From Clostridiales bacterium (GTDB taxonomy: Bacteria > Bacillota > Clostridia > Oscillospirales > QAMX01): a DNA stretch of 64,000 nt. The stretch is from the NCBI GenBank assembly GCA_016303065.1, contig JAEDMJ010000005.1, forward strand, positions 6,837 through 70,836, in the 5' to 3' direction. Shown here piece after piece: positions 8,144-16,924 of this stretch (the stretch's first letter is position 1; every line of letters begins with the position of its first letter). The notes under the pieces were generated by a model, which searched no databases, had not been told where the DNA came from, and saw only the letters and a list, made by a program, of their open reading frames with translations. A program made the position numbers and the translations under genes.

Positions 8144-8476
8144 ATGGCAGCCGAAACTGCTTTTTCCGACCTTGAAAAGGTTATTGAAGACAGAAAGAAC
8201 AACCCGGCGGACGGTTCTTATACCTGCTATCTTTTTGAACAGGGCATTGACAAAGTTCTGAAGAAGGTCGGAGAAGAGGCGGCGGAAACAATAATTGCCG
8301 CAAAGAACGGCGACAAAGAGCTTCTCTGCGGAGAGATCAACGATCTCATCTATCACCTTATGGTCATGGCCAATATCTGCGGTTTGAGCCTTGAAGAGGT
8401 CTCTGCGGAGACGGAGCGGCGGGCGGAGAAGATCGGGAACCTTAAAAAGTTCAAAACAGTGGACAGGGAGTCCTGA
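8144..8476 (+). CDS. hisE: Phosphoribosyl-ATP pyrophosphatase
   Basis: A 110-residue all-alpha NTP pyrophosphohydrolase of the MazG/HisE superfamily that converts phosphoribosyl-ATP to phosphoribosyl-AMP and PPi. The metal-binding helix pair is KVGEEAAETIIAAKNGD followed by EINDLIYHLMVM. The frame is open further upstream through hisI, but ATG 8144 has a strong GGAGGTG 7 bases before it and gives the normal family length. It lies 53 bases after hisI. Confidence 0.93.
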   Translation: MAAETAFSDLEKVIEDRKNNPADGSYTCYLFEQGIDKVLKKVGEEAAETIIAAKNGDKELLCGEINDLIYHLMVMANICGLSLEEVSAETERRAEKIGNLKKFKTVDRES

Positions 8477-8508
8477 TTTCAAAAGAGTAACGCCCTTTAA
8501 ACGCCGGC

Positions 8509-8796
8509 TCAGCTTTGTATTTTTCCGGAACCCTTTTGGAGAGAAAAATGAAAATCCGGCGTCGGCGCGCTTGACGGGGCCGGCGAGGGCGCGCTTATGA
8601 ACACCATGCTTTTGCCGCAGTGTGCGAACAGTTCTATGTATACGTCCTTTCGGGGCAGGAGGAGGTCTGCTGTTTCAAGCAGTTTTCTGACTGCCTCGAA
8701 ACTGTATCGTCCGTTGCAAAGTCCGCCTGCGAGGCGCTGTTCTTCTTTTTCAAGCAAAAGCACCGTTGTTTTGCTGTTGAGGATAATTTTCTGCAT
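8509..8796 (-). CDS. Small unknown protein
   Basis: A 95-residue protein I do not recognise. It reads as a real protein: a basic/hydrophobic N-terminus (MQKIILNSKTTVLLLEKEEQ), a central stretch rich in Leu/Glu/Arg and a Pro/Ser/Ala tail. The ATG has AAAGG 7-8 bases upstream and a good promoter 50-70 bases away on the same strand. No membrane segment or cysteine motif is visible (two isolated cysteines). It is convergent with the his operon and divergent from the lipoprotein gene. A plus-strand frame over the same bases lacks such signals. Confidence 0.55.
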   Translation of the reverse strand: MQKIILNSKTTVLLLEKEEQRLAGGLCNGRYSFEAVRKLLETADLLLPRKDVYIELFAHCGKSMVFISAPSPAPSSAPTPDFHFSLQKGSGKIQS

Positions 8797-8846
8797 AGTT
8801 CTGCCTTTCGAATCGATTGTCTTTTTCGGTGAGATTGTATGCGTTA

Positions 8847-8875
8847 ATTATACCGCGTTTGAGTGCGGTTGTGAA
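8847..8875 (-). promoter_or_regulatory. Promoter of the small unknown gene
   Basis: On the minus strand TTCACA (8870-8875), 17 bases, TATAAT (8847-8852). It is the main evidence that the 95-residue minus-strand frame is expressed. Confidence 0.65.
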
Positions 8876-8929
8876 TAGTCCAAATTTTTACAATATTTTG
8901 CGAAAGGAACCGGGAAAGGATTGCTTTAT

Positions 8930-9937
8930 ATGAAAAAACGCATGATATTTGCCCTTTTGGCTGCGCTCCTGGCCGTTTTGGCGCTTTCCGGCTGCTCCGA
9001 CGAGGGCCCCGTCCCTTCGGGATGCCTGAGGATCGACGGAAAAGACGTTCGGACCGACTGGGTAATGAAGGTGGACGGAAAAGAAGTTTCTGCCGATGAG
9101 TACAGATATTTCTTTATGAACGTGGCTTACGAGTATTCCGGGGGATACGATACATACGACTGGAGCGACGAGGAGAATGAAGCGGTCGTTCAGAGCGTGC
9201 TCGAATACGTCGTTTTGAACCGCGCTCTCTTCGACCTTGCCGAGGGGTACGGACTTTCTATTGACGGGGAAGACCGGGAGACGATACAGGCGGATATAAA
9301 GAAAACTGCCGCGACTTTTGAGAGCAATGACGAATATCTTGCCGCGCTTGAGTCAACATATATAACTGAGGAATACTATCCGACGCTTCTGGAGTCAACT
9401 GTGATACAGCAAAAGCTCAGCGACTTTCTTTTGAGTGACGGGGGAGCTTTTGCTGTCACACCGGAGGAAATGCTTGAAAAGGTCGAAAACGAGTATGTGT
9501 GCGTCAGATATCTCATGCTCTCCGCGGACGGGGAAGGCTCAACCGCAAACCGGGACAGAATCGCGGAGTACGCATCGAGGATCACCGACAAGGACAGTCT
9601 TATAACGTTCATCAATCTTTACAGCGATGCGGTCTCCATGAAGAACAACGCCGACGGCATATATATCTCCGCCGGAATGGCCGACGAGGAGCTTGTCAGG
9701 GCCTGCTTCGACCTGGAGATAGGAGAGATCAGTCCGGTCGTTGAATGCTCTGACGGGTATTATATTATTCTTCGCCAGGAGTTCGACAGTGAATACGTGG
9801 CGGCAAATATCGACGCCTACATCGAAGAGTACCAGGAAAGCGCGGTGAAGAAGCTTTTGACGGACGAAAGCGCGGATTCCGTTGTGGAGTACAACGAGGA
9901 CATATACAAAAAAATCAGCGTCTATTCAATGAGCTGA
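8930..9937 (+). CDS. PrsA-like peptidyl-prolyl isomerase lipoprotein
   Basis: A 335-residue lipoprotein. The signal peptide (MKKRMIFALLAALLAVLA) ends in the lipobox LSGC, so Cys21 should be lipidated and the protein anchored outside the membrane. The layout is that of PrsA/SurA foldases: an N-terminal helical segment around residues 45-170, then a degenerate parvulin domain around 175-280 with YVCVRYLML and LEIGEISPVVECSDGYYII. It would help secreted proteins fold. ATG 8930 is preferred over the upstream TTG 8921 because GGAAAGGA directly abuts the TTG but is 9 bases from the ATG. Confidence 0.8.
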   Translation: MKKRMIFALLAALLAVLALSGCSDEGPVPSGCLRIDGKDVRTDWVMKVDGKEVSADEYRYFFMNVAYEYSGGYDTYDWSDEENEAVVQSVLEYVVLNRALFDLAEGYGLSIDGEDRETIQADIKKTAATFESNDEYLAALESTYITEEYYPTLLESTVIQQKLSDFLLSDGGAFAVTPEEMLEKVENEYVCVRYLMLSADGEGSTANRDRIAEYASRITDKDSLITFINLYSDAVSMKNNADGIYISAGMADEELVRACFDLEIGEISPVVECSDGYYIILRQEFDSEYVAANIDAYIEEYQESAVKKLLTDESADSVVEYNEDIYKKISVYSMS

Positions 9938-9959
9938 CAGAACAAACAGGAGGATATTT

Positions 9960-10271
9960 ATGGCGCTTCTTACGATCACGAAGGACAATTTCGACAGCGA
10001 AGTTATGAAGTCCGACGTTCCGGTGCTTATCGATTTCTGGGCGGAGTGGTGCGGCCCGTGCCGCATGATGGCTCCGGTCATACACGAGATCGCCGATGAA
10101 AGAACGGACATCAAGGTGGGAAAGATTGACGTGGACGCCGAACCGGAGCTTGCCGCGGCATTCCGCATCGAGAGCATTCCGACTCTTGCGGTCCTGAAAA
10201 ACGGCGCGGTGACTGCGGCTTCCGTCGGCGTGAGGCCAAAGGCGGACGTTCTGGCGCTTCTCGACAAGTGA
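9960..10271 (+). CDS. trxA: Thioredoxin
   Basis: A 103-residue cytoplasmic thioredoxin with active site WCGPCRM (residues 31-37), the buried Asp in LIDFWAEW, and the cis-proline motif in ESIPTLAVLKNG. It reduces protein disulfides using electrons from thioredoxin reductase. AGGAGG lies about 6 bases before the ATG. The gap to the PrsA-like gene is 22 bases, so the pair is probably one transcript ending at the terminator at 10294. Confidence 0.95.
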   Translation: MALLTITKDNFDSEVMKSDVPVLIDFWAEWCGPCRMMAPVIHEIADERTDIKVGKIDVDAEPELAAAFRIESIPTLAVLKNGAVTAASVGVRPKADVLALLDK

Positions 10272-10293
10272 TTTTTTTTGAAAATGAGAAAAG

Positions 10294-10339
10294 TCCCCGG
10301 AAACAGGGCCTGCACAGGCCCTGTTTCCGGGGATTTTTT
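10294..10339 (+). terminator. Intrinsic terminator after trxA
   Basis: A perfect 19-bp stem (10294-10312 with 10315-10333), a two-base nominal loop and six T residues. An A-rich 5' flank makes it partly bidirectional, which would also serve the convergent gene at 10442. Confidence 0.9.
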
Positions 10340-10441
10340 GGAGAAGAATTTATGGGGCGCGGAGCCTTGACGTTTTGACTTTAAGCGGAAAAAAGGATTT
10401 ACCCCGAATGAGGAAGGCTTTTGGGGGGATTTTCCAGGCGC

Positions 10442-12151
10442 TCAGAGGTAGCGCTCTTTTATATATCGGATGAGGCGGACCGTCATGTCGGTTCGGTGAA
10501 GCGGAGTCATAATGTAAAAACCGCTGCAGAAGGCTTCGACCCTGTCGGCAAGCCCGCGGGCGTATTCGAGACAGATCTCCGTGGAGGTTTCCCGGTCTTT
10601 TCCGGAGAGCTCTGAGATCAGCGCCTCCGGAATTTCAATGCCGGGAACTTCGTTGTTCATGAACACGGCGTTCCGATAGCCAGCTAAAAGCATTATGCCC
10701 GCCGCGATTTGACAGTCCAGCCGGGATTTTGCCCGGATAAGATTTGAAATGCTCTGCTCCGAAAACACGGGCTGGGTGAACATGCAGACGGCGCCGTTTT
10801 TTATCTTTTGCTCCGCTCTGCGAAGCTCGGCATCATAATTAGCAGCGCTTATGTTCAGACCGGCGCAAAGCGTGAAGGGAGAGTCGGAAAAGACGTTTTC
10901 ATTGAGCGTGGAAACATAGGATATAAGCTTGAAGGAGTTGAAGCCGAAGACGTTTTTTGCCTCTGCGCGGTCGGTGTGGGCAATCGGGTCTCCGGTTATT
11001 GCGAGAACATGGCGCAGGCCGAAAATGTGTCCCGCCAGAAGATCGCCTTTGATGGCGATCTGGTTTTTATCGCGGCAGCAGATGTGGGGAATCGCGTCAA
11101 GACCGGTGTCGCGCTTGACCAGCGCAGCCATTGACACGCTGTTTGCGCGGGTCTTTCCAAGGGGGGAGTCGGGAATTGTGGCGAAGTCGGCGCCGGCGTC
11201 GCGCACTTTGCGGGCGTCGGCAAGGAGCACGGATTGGTCGCAGTCCGTCGGAGCGGGAAGCTCTGCCGCAATAAACCGGCGGGGAAAGCCCCGGCGAAGG
11301 GGCTCGGACGGCTCCGGTTTTGCTTCGGGGATCGGATATGGAAGCGGCGAAAAATCGCCCGTGGTTTCGGCAAAGCGCCTTATATGGCGGGGGGTTGTTC
11401 CGCAGCAGCCGCCGAGCGTGTAAATGCCGAGGGCGTGGAGCTCGTGCAGCTTTTCAGCAAAGTAGTCGGGCTTGTCGCGGTAGACGGTTCTGCCCCCGAG
11501 CGCTGCGGGATAACCCGCGTTGGGCATGGCGCAGAGCGGATACCTGGATACGGGGAAAGCTCGGAGCAGCTCGAGAATATGTACAGGGCCGCTGACACAG
11601 TTCAGCCCCACGGTGTCCGCGCCAAGGCCGAGGGCTGTGTCGAAAAGCTCGCGGCAGCCGTGACCGGCGCGGGTGTATCCGTCGGGTCCGACGGCAAAGC
11701 TTGTGATGACGCGGGCGTCTGGGCGCGATGAGCGGATGAGAGAAATTGCTCCGGCAAGGGGCAGAACCTCTGTCTGAGTTTCAAAAATAAAGTTTTCGGC
11801 TCCGAGGGAAAGAAATTCGGAGACGACACGGAGATAGTCCTCTTCCGCGTTTTCTCCCGAGATCGGCCCGATGTCGGCAAAGACCTTTACGTTCCGTTCC
11901 GCTGCCGCAAGTTTTGCGATCTCATAGCCGGAGCGGAGCGCTTTGGTGAGCTCTTCCCCGGAAAAAAGTGCGGAGTTGACCGAAAACGTGTTCGTTTTGA
12001 TCGCATTGGAGCCGCTGTCGATGTATTCTCTGTGGATGGCGGCGACGTCGTCGGGGGAAGTGAGATTGGCCCTTTCGGGAAGTCCGGCGTCGGGGTGGAG
12101 AGAAAGAAAATATGTTCCGAATGCGCCGTCAAAAAGTGTCAGTTCTTTCAA
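10442..12151 (-). CDS. Bifunctional homocysteine S-methyltransferase / methylenetetrahydrofolate reductase
   Basis: A 569-residue fusion. Residues 1-285 are a homocysteine methyltransferase barrel (MKELTLFDGAFGTYF, TNTFSVN, and zinc cysteines in GLNCVSGP and GGCCGTTPRHI). Residues about 290-569 are an FAD-dependent MTHFR barrel (AAELPAPTDCD, LLAGHIFGLRHVLAITGD). The first half transfers a methyl group to homocysteine; the second makes methyltetrahydrofolate. The arrangement matches the YitJ family of Bacillota. The start is TTG 12151 with only a weak upstream ribosome site, and no ATG is in frame. No SAM riboswitch is visible in the 138-base leader. Confidence 0.88.
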   Translation of the reverse strand: MKELTLFDGAFGTYFLSLHPDAGLPERANLTSPDDVAAIHREYIDSGSNAIKTNTFSVNSALFSGEELTKALRSGYEIAKLAAAERNVKVFADIGPISGENAEEDYLRVVSEFLSLGAENFIFETQTEVLPLAGAISLIRSSRPDARVITSFAVGPDGYTRAGHGCRELFDTALGLGADTVGLNCVSGPVHILELLRAFPVSRYPLCAMPNAGYPAALGGRTVYRDKPDYFAEKLHELHALGIYTLGGCCGTTPRHIRRFAETTGDFSPLPYPIPEAKPEPSEPLRRGFPRRFIAAELPAPTDCDQSVLLADARKVRDAGADFATIPDSPLGKTRANSVSMAALVKRDTGLDAIPHICCRDKNQIAIKGDLLAGHIFGLRHVLAITGDPIAHTDRAEAKNVFGFNSFKLISYVSTLNENVFSDSPFTLCAGLNISAANYDAELRRAEQKIKNGAVCMFTQPVFSEQSISNLIRAKSRLDCQIAAGIMLLAGYRNAVFMNNEVPGIEIPEALISELSGKDRETSTEICLEYARGLADRVEAFCSGFYIMTPLHRTDMTVRLIRYIKERYL

Positions 12152-12232
12152 AATTGTTCACCGTTTCTGCCGCATAATAAAGCGGCGGTTTGAAAAATAT
12201 GATACCACATTAAAGCCGGATTGTCAATGAAA

Positions 12233-12264
12233 ACCGCTCCGGCCTCGATCGAGGCCGGAGCGGT
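12233..12264 (-). terminator. Intrinsic terminator between the wall hydrolase and methyltransferase genes
   Basis: A perfect 32-base palindrome centred on CTCGATCGAG. On the minus strand it is followed by TTTT and on the plus strand by GGCTTTTT, so it can stop transcription from either side. It lies just after the stop of the minus-strand NlpC/P60 gene. Confidence 0.8.
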
Positions 12265-12289
12265 CGGCTTTTTGGAGTTCGGGCTTGTG

Positions 12290-13561
12290 TCACCAGACGA
12301 TGCGTCTTGCGCAGGAATATACGCGGTAATAATAGGAGCCGGGAGACATGCTGGAGATGCAGACGCCCTTGCTGGGGTTGGCGGCATGGATGAAGTTTCC
12401 GTTTCCGTAGTATATGCCGACGTGTCCGATCGTTCCGTTTTCGTAGGTGTCAAAGAAGACGAGATCGCCGACGCGGAGGTTTGAGTAACTGACGCTGGTG
12501 CCGTTCTTGTACTGCTGTGTGCGGTAGTTGAGCGTGTAGCCGCACTGTCCGAATACGTACTGTGTAAATCCGGAGCAGTCAAAGCCCATGGACGGGGTGT
12601 AGCCTCCCCAGACATAGGGGTATCCGAGGAATTTCGTTGCGTAGTTGACGATTCGCTGGCCTTCGGAGCTGTAACCGCCTCCGGAAGATGAAGACCCTCC
12701 GGAAGAGGAGCCGCTGCTTGCGGTGACGTCCACAAACTCGTCGCTTGAGACGATGTAATCGGAATAGATGTATCCGGTGTAAGTTTTGCCGTCGTCCTTG
12801 TATTCGACCTTGTACCAGCCGTTCAGAATGGACAGAACTTTTACCTCTTCGCCGTAGAGAAGGGTCGTGACGACCTCGGCAGAGGTGCTTGTGCTCGTTC
12901 TGAGGTTGACGCCGCTTCCGACGTTGACGCGGGCTGAGGAAAAGTTGACCTTTTCGTCCTTGATAGGGAAGAGATAGTCGGCGTGGATATAGCCCCTGTT
13001 GGCGTTGTAGTCGACATAGTACCAGCCGCCCTCGACGCCTATTATGGAAACCGTCGTTCCCTCGCGGAGCACCATCATCTGGTTATCGATGGTGCTGTCG
13101 GGGGAATAGCGCATATAAACGAATGAACCCGTAACCGTGCCCGCGCCGAATTCACAGTCGCTTTCGCAGTAGGGGATGATATAGTCCGCGCTGGCATAGC
13201 CGACGTAGCCGTAATATCCCACGCGGTACCAGTTTCCCTCGTTTGCAATGATGACGAGCTCGGTCCCGTCGGCAACGCCGTAGAGGACTTTGCCGTTTTT
13301 GGAGGGCATGGATCTTATGTATATACCGGATGAACCGGTGCCGCTGACTATGCCCATTTTGACGCTCAGTCCGGTCTCTTCTTCCTCATCTTCGGAGTCG
13401 TCGGGATCATCGGACGGCATGTCGTCGGGGTCGGAAGAATCGGAAACAGAGGTATCGCCGGACGTGGAATCGTCGGGCGCGGCGAAGCTTCCAAAACAGA
13501 GCGAAGACGCAAGCGTTGAAAATATCAGCAATACAAGCAGAAATTTGGTTCTTTTAAGCAT
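12290..13561 (-). CDS. Secreted SH3-domain NlpC/P60 peptidoglycan hydrolase
   Basis: A 423-residue exported cell-wall enzyme. A signal peptide (residues 1-27) is followed by an acidic Ser/Asp-rich linker (about 30-65). Three or four bacterial SH3 repeats follow (about 68-285), with recurring GTxVSI...WYYVDY and VNLRTSTSTSAEVV patterns. After a Ser/Gly linker comes a C-terminal NlpC/P60 domain. Its catalytic Cys is in FDCSGFTQYV near 333, and its His residues are in GHVGIYYG and FIHAANP. Such enzymes cut the D-Glu to diamino-acid bond in stem peptides. It has a consensus promoter of its own and no operon partner. Confidence 0.93.
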   Translation of the reverse strand: MLKRTKFLLVLLIFSTLASSLCFGSFAAPDDSTSGDTSVSDSSDPDDMPSDDPDDSEDEEEETGLSVKMGIVSGTGSSGIYIRSMPSKNGKVLYGVADGTELVIIANEGNWYRVGYYGYVGYASADYIIPYCESDCEFGAGTVTGSFVYMRYSPDSTIDNQMMVLREGTTVSIIGVEGGWYYVDYNANRGYIHADYLFPIKDEKVNFSSARVNVGSGVNLRTSTSTSAEVVTTLLYGEEVKVLSILNGWYKVEYKDDGKTYTGYIYSDYIVSSDEFVDVTASSGSSSGGSSSSGGGYSSEGQRIVNYATKFLGYPYVWGGYTPSMGFDCSGFTQYVFGQCGYTLNYRTQQYKNGTSVSYSNLRVGDLVFFDTYENGTIGHVGIYYGNGNFIHAANPSKGVCISSMSPGSYYYRVYSCARRIVW

Positions 13562-13623
13562 AAAAGATGAGATCCTTTCAAAACCTGGAAATAATTACAA
13601 AATGATTACAATCTCACGGGGCA

Positions 13624-13652
13624 ATTATAGCATATTGCCCCGCCGTTGTCAA
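13624..13652 (-). promoter_or_regulatory. Consensus promoter of the NlpC/P60 gene
   Basis: On the minus strand TTGACA (13647-13652), 17 bases, TATAAT (13624-13629): a perfect sigma-A-type match, implying high basal transcription. Confidence 0.85.
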
Positions 13653-13731
13653 TCTTGGCGGGCAGAACTGTGAATATTTTACAACTATGATGCAAATGTG
13701 CGGCCGTCAGGCGAATATTTTTGTTTTTCTG

Positions 13732-13760
13732 TTGACAGTTTCGCGCCGGTTTGATACAAT
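13732..13760 (+). promoter_or_regulatory. Promoter of the GNAT gene
   Basis: TTGACA (13732-13737), 17 bases, TACAAT (13755-13760), divergent from the NlpC/P60 promoter about 100 bases away. Confidence 0.8.
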
Positions 13761-13795
13761 CAATACATATACGCAGAATGAACGGAGTGATTTAT

Positions 13796-14359
13796 ATGCA
13801 GCTTAAAATGTACCGTCCCGAGACGCTGGCGCTTCCGGAGATCGTTGTTCCGGAAGGCTTTACAATAAGGGAGATGCGGCCCGGAGAGGAAGCCTGCTGG
13901 AGCTACTGCTGTATGGGGGAGTTCGGCGTTGATACGCTCAGCGAGGAGGCCTATCTTCGCAAGATGGCTTCCGACAGCAGCGTTGAGATGAGGAACGTAT
14001 TCTACGCCTGCCGGAACGACGAGCCCGTCGGAACGGCGACGGCAAAATGCTCGGAGGAAGGGCATCCGTATCTTCATTACATTGCCGTCAACGAGTCCGC
14101 CCGCGGACACCGCCTTGCCTATGCGCTTATCGCAACGGTTCTTCACAGACACGCGGAAAACGGACGCTTGGGCTGCTTTTTGACTACGGACGATTTTCGC
14201 GTTCCGGCGGTAAAGAGCTATATCAACATGGGCTATCTCCCCGTGCTTTGGACGGACGACGCAAGGGAGCGCTGGGAAAAGATGCTGAGGATTTACGGGA
14301 TGAAGAGCATCAGGGCCTATGATGCGGTGATGAATCCGGCGCCGGACATTGAAGCCTGA
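13796..14359 (+). CDS. GNAT-family N-acetyltransferase
   Basis: A 187-residue acetyl-CoA-dependent acyltransferase. The central beta strand and acetyl-CoA-binding loop are in YIAVNESARGHRLAYALIA (a divergent Q/RxxGxG/A motif), followed by the GNAT helix. The C-terminus has the usual AVKSYINMGYLPV strand. ATG 13796 is chosen because GGAG lies 8 bases upstream; in-frame ATG 13778 would add six residues without such a site. The substrate is unknown. The URO-D family gene follows after 32 bases and is likely co-transcribed. Confidence 0.8.
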   Translation: MQLKMYRPETLALPEIVVPEGFTIREMRPGEEACWSYCCMGEFGVDTLSEEAYLRKMASDSSVEMRNVFYACRNDEPVGTATAKCSEEGHPYLHYIAVNESARGHRLAYALIATVLHRHAENGRLGCFLTTDDFRVPAVKSYINMGYLPVLWTDDARERWEKMLRIYGMKSIRAYDAVMNPAPDIEA

Positions 14360-14391
14360 GAAACGGATTTTTTTCTGCGGAGGGAATGCCG

Positions 14392-15450
14392 ATGAACAGC
14401 TATGAACGTATTCTTGCCATGTTTGAACACCGCGCGGCCGACCGGATACCGATGACGGATTCCCCCTGGGAGGGAACTCTGTCGCGCTGGAGACGGGAGG
14501 GGCTCCCCGCAAACGAGGCATGGGACGAGCACTTCGGTTTTGACGTGATCGGAAACTTCGGAGCCGACACGTCCCCGCGGTACGAGGAAAAAATCGTTGA
14601 GGAGACGGAGACGCATATAACCAGGACGACTAGCTGGGGGGTTACGCTGAGGCAGCTGAAGCAGCAGGACTCGACTCCGGAGTTTCTGCATTTCACCGTT
14701 ACCGATCCGGACTCGTGGAGAAAAGCCAAAGAGCGCATGACGCCCTCGGAAGACCGGGTGAACTGGGCGGCGCTTGACCGCAGATACAAGCGGATCCGCT
14801 CAATGGGCGGATGGGTCACGGGGGACCTGTGGTTCGGCTTTGACATAACCCACTCATGGTTTGTCGGCACGGAGACGCTGCTTGTGGCAATGTGCGAGGA
14901 GCCGGAATGGTGCGTTGAGATGTTTAACCACGAGCTTGACATGAGCCTTGCGCATATGGACATGATACTTGACCGGGGATACCGGATCGACTCGGTCAAA
15001 TGGCCGGACGATATGGGATACAAAAACTGCCAGTTTTTCTCCGGGGATATGTACCGTGAGCTTTTGAAGCCGGTTCAGAAGCGCGCCTGTGACTGGGCGC
15101 ATGCAAGGGGAATCAAGACCCATCTTCACTCCTGCGGCGACATCAATCCCTTCGTGCCGGACCTTATCGAGATCGGGATCGACGCTTTGAATCCGCTCGA
15201 GGTCAAGGCGGGCATGGATCCCATCGCCCTGAAGAAGAAATACGGCGACAAGCTTGTTTTGCACGGCGGGCTCAATGCGGTGCTTTACGACAATGTCGAT
15301 GAATTCATCGCCGAGATGGATCGGGTCATCCCCGTGCTTAAGGAAAACGGCGGGTACATCTTCTCTTCCGACCATTCGATTCCCAACAATGTGAGCTATG
15401 CGGACATGAAGCGCATTGCGGAGCACGCGCACGAAATCGGAAAATACTGA
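14392..15450 (+). CDS. Uroporphyrinogen decarboxylase-family protein (probably not HemE)
   Basis: A 352-residue TIM-barrel protein of the URO-D superfamily. It carries the zinc-site pattern HLHSCGDINPFVPDL and the later LHGGL and DHSIPNNVSYADM motifs typical of the corrinoid-methyltransferase-like and uncharacterised branch, rather than of haem-pathway HemE. No haem genes lie nearby. ATG 14392 is preferred to ATG 14386, because the GGAGGGA site abuts the latter. Members of this branch transfer methyl groups or act on unknown substrates, so the reaction is left open. Confidence 0.8.
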   Translation: MNSYERILAMFEHRAADRIPMTDSPWEGTLSRWRREGLPANEAWDEHFGFDVIGNFGADTSPRYEEKIVEETETHITRTTSWGVTLRQLKQQDSTPEFLHFTVTDPDSWRKAKERMTPSEDRVNWAALDRRYKRIRSMGGWVTGDLWFGFDITHSWFVGTETLLVAMCEEPEWCVEMFNHELDMSLAHMDMILDRGYRIDSVKWPDDMGYKNCQFFSGDMYRELLKPVQKRACDWAHARGIKTHLHSCGDINPFVPDLIEIGIDALNPLEVKAGMDPIALKKKYGDKLVLHGGLNAVLYDNVDEFIAEMDRVIPVLKENGGYIFSSDHSIPNNVSYADMKRIAEHAHEIGKY

Positions 15451-15461
15451 GAATTGATAAG

Positions 15462-15509
15462 AAAAATCCGAAACGACCGGAATTGCCCGGACGTTTCGGA
15501 TTTTTTTTT
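15462..15509. terminator. Bidirectional terminator between URO-D family gene and htrA
   Basis: Arms AAAAATCCGAAACG (15462-15475) and CGTTTCGGATTTTT (from 15492) with A- and T-runs on the two flanks, serving both convergent genes. Confidence 0.88.
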
Positions 15510-15523
15510 GCTGTCTGAGGTTT

Positions 15524-16765
15524 TTATTTCGCTTCGTCGAAAACGATCGTCATGCTGAGCGCTTCGCCGTTTCGCCAGACGGTCAGAACGGCCGTGTCGC
15601 CGGCTCTGTAATTGTCTTTTTCGGAAACGAGATCCGAGGCGCTTTCAACGGTGCGGCCGTCGATGCCGGTGATGATATCTCCGATTTTCAGACCGGCCCT
15701 GGCGGCGCAGCTTGCGGCGTCGATGTTTTCAATGCGCGCGCCGTTGACGGCATAGCCCCGTTCGACTCTGGCGGTGCTGACGGAAATTCCGAAATAGGGT
15801 CTTCCGGTCACATATCCGTAGGCGATGAGGTCGTCGGAGATATTGAGAACCTGGTTGATCGGAAGCGCAAAGCCGAGCCCCTCGACGCCTTCGGCGGCGT
15901 ACTTCGCGTCGACCATGCCGATGACTTCGCCGCGGTCGTTGAAGATCGGTCCGCCGGAGTTGCCGGAGTTCACGGCGGCGTCAAGCTGGAAAACGCTGAT
16001 GGAGTCGGATTCGTCAACGTCGATGATCCTGTCCGTGGCGCTGATGATGCCCTTTGTCACGGAGAAGGTGAGCTCAAGAGGGTTTCCGATGACGACGACG
16101 TCTTCACCGACGACAATATTGTCGCTGTCGCCAAGGGCAACGGCGGTTAAGTTTTCGCCGTCGATTTTCAACACCGCGGTGTCGTAGACTTCGTCTCCGC
16201 CGACATAGGAGGCTTCGTATTCGCTGCCGTCGAAGAGCGTGATGGTGAAGGTTTGGCCGCCTTCAACGACGTGGTAGCAGGTGATGATATAGCCGTCGCT
16301 GCTGATAATGAAGCCGGAGCCGGTGGCGGTGAAGGGATACTCGCCCCAGCTGGTGCGGGTCGTGCCGTTTACAAGTATGCTCACGACTGCGTCGACGTTC
16401 TGGTAATATATATCAGAGGCGGAGAGCAGGTCTCCGGATACCGTCGTGTCCGTCTGTACCTCGCCGGGAGCGGGGCGTTCGGTGGCCGTTACGGGGCTTG
16501 AGCTGGTTTCGGCCGGCTTGGTTTGGTCGGGGTTGTACATATCCAGCGATGAGGACGTGGCTTCGGTTGCCAGCTCTCCGTCGCCGCGGGCTGAATAGAA
16601 GTTCTTTATCCAGGTTACAAAGACCGCGGTCGTGCAGATGACAAGCGCAAAAACAAGCACGCTTGCGGCAACTGCGACGATTATCTTCCATGCGTTTCCG
16701 CCGGATTTTTTGGGAGGCGGAGGGGGAGGAGTATAGGCGTTGTATCCATTGTATTCGTTGTACAT
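15524..16765 (-). CDS. htrA: HtrA/DegP-like membrane-anchored serine protease with PDZ domain
   Basis: A 413-residue protein. An N-terminal Tyr/Asn/Pro-rich cytoplasmic tail (MYNEYNGYNAYTPPPPPP) precedes one transmembrane helix (about 27-52) and an acidic Thr/Ser linker. The trypsin-like domain (about 110-300) has catalytic His in TCYHVVEGG, Asp in YDTAVLKI and Ser in AAVNSGNSGGPIF. A single PDZ domain (about 320-410) contains AARAGLKIGDIITGIDG. It degrades or refolds damaged proteins at the outer face of the membrane. A Cys-Tyr precedes the catalytic His, where many homologues have Asn residues. The GAAAGGAAGG site is well placed. Confidence 0.92.
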   Translation of the reverse strand: MYNEYNGYNAYTPPPPPPKKSGGNAWKIIVAVAASVLVFALVICTTAVFVTWIKNFYSARGDGELATEATSSSLDMYNPDQTKPAETSSSPVTATERPAPGEVQTDTTVSGDLLSASDIYYQNVDAVVSILVNGTTRTSWGEYPFTATGSGFIISSDGYIITCYHVVEGGQTFTITLFDGSEYEASYVGGDEVYDTAVLKIDGENLTAVALGDSDNIVVGEDVVVIGNPLELTFSVTKGIISATDRIIDVDESDSISVFQLDAAVNSGNSGGPIFNDRGEVIGMVDAKYAAEGVEGLGFALPINQVLNISDDLIAYGYVTGRPYFGISVSTARVERGYAVNGARIENIDAASCAARAGLKIGDIITGIDGRTVESASDLVSEKDNYRAGDTAVLTVWRNGEALSMTIVFDEAK

Positions 16766-16924
16766 CTGGGATCCTTCCTTTCGTGTGCCGGTAACTTTTC
16801 TTACAGGACAAATGATACATGAAAATTATTTTTATATAATTAATAGTATTTTACAGAAAAGTAAACGAAAAACATGAAGTTTGTAAACTGGAAAAATGCG
16901 GGATTTCCGGCGCGCGCCATGCCG

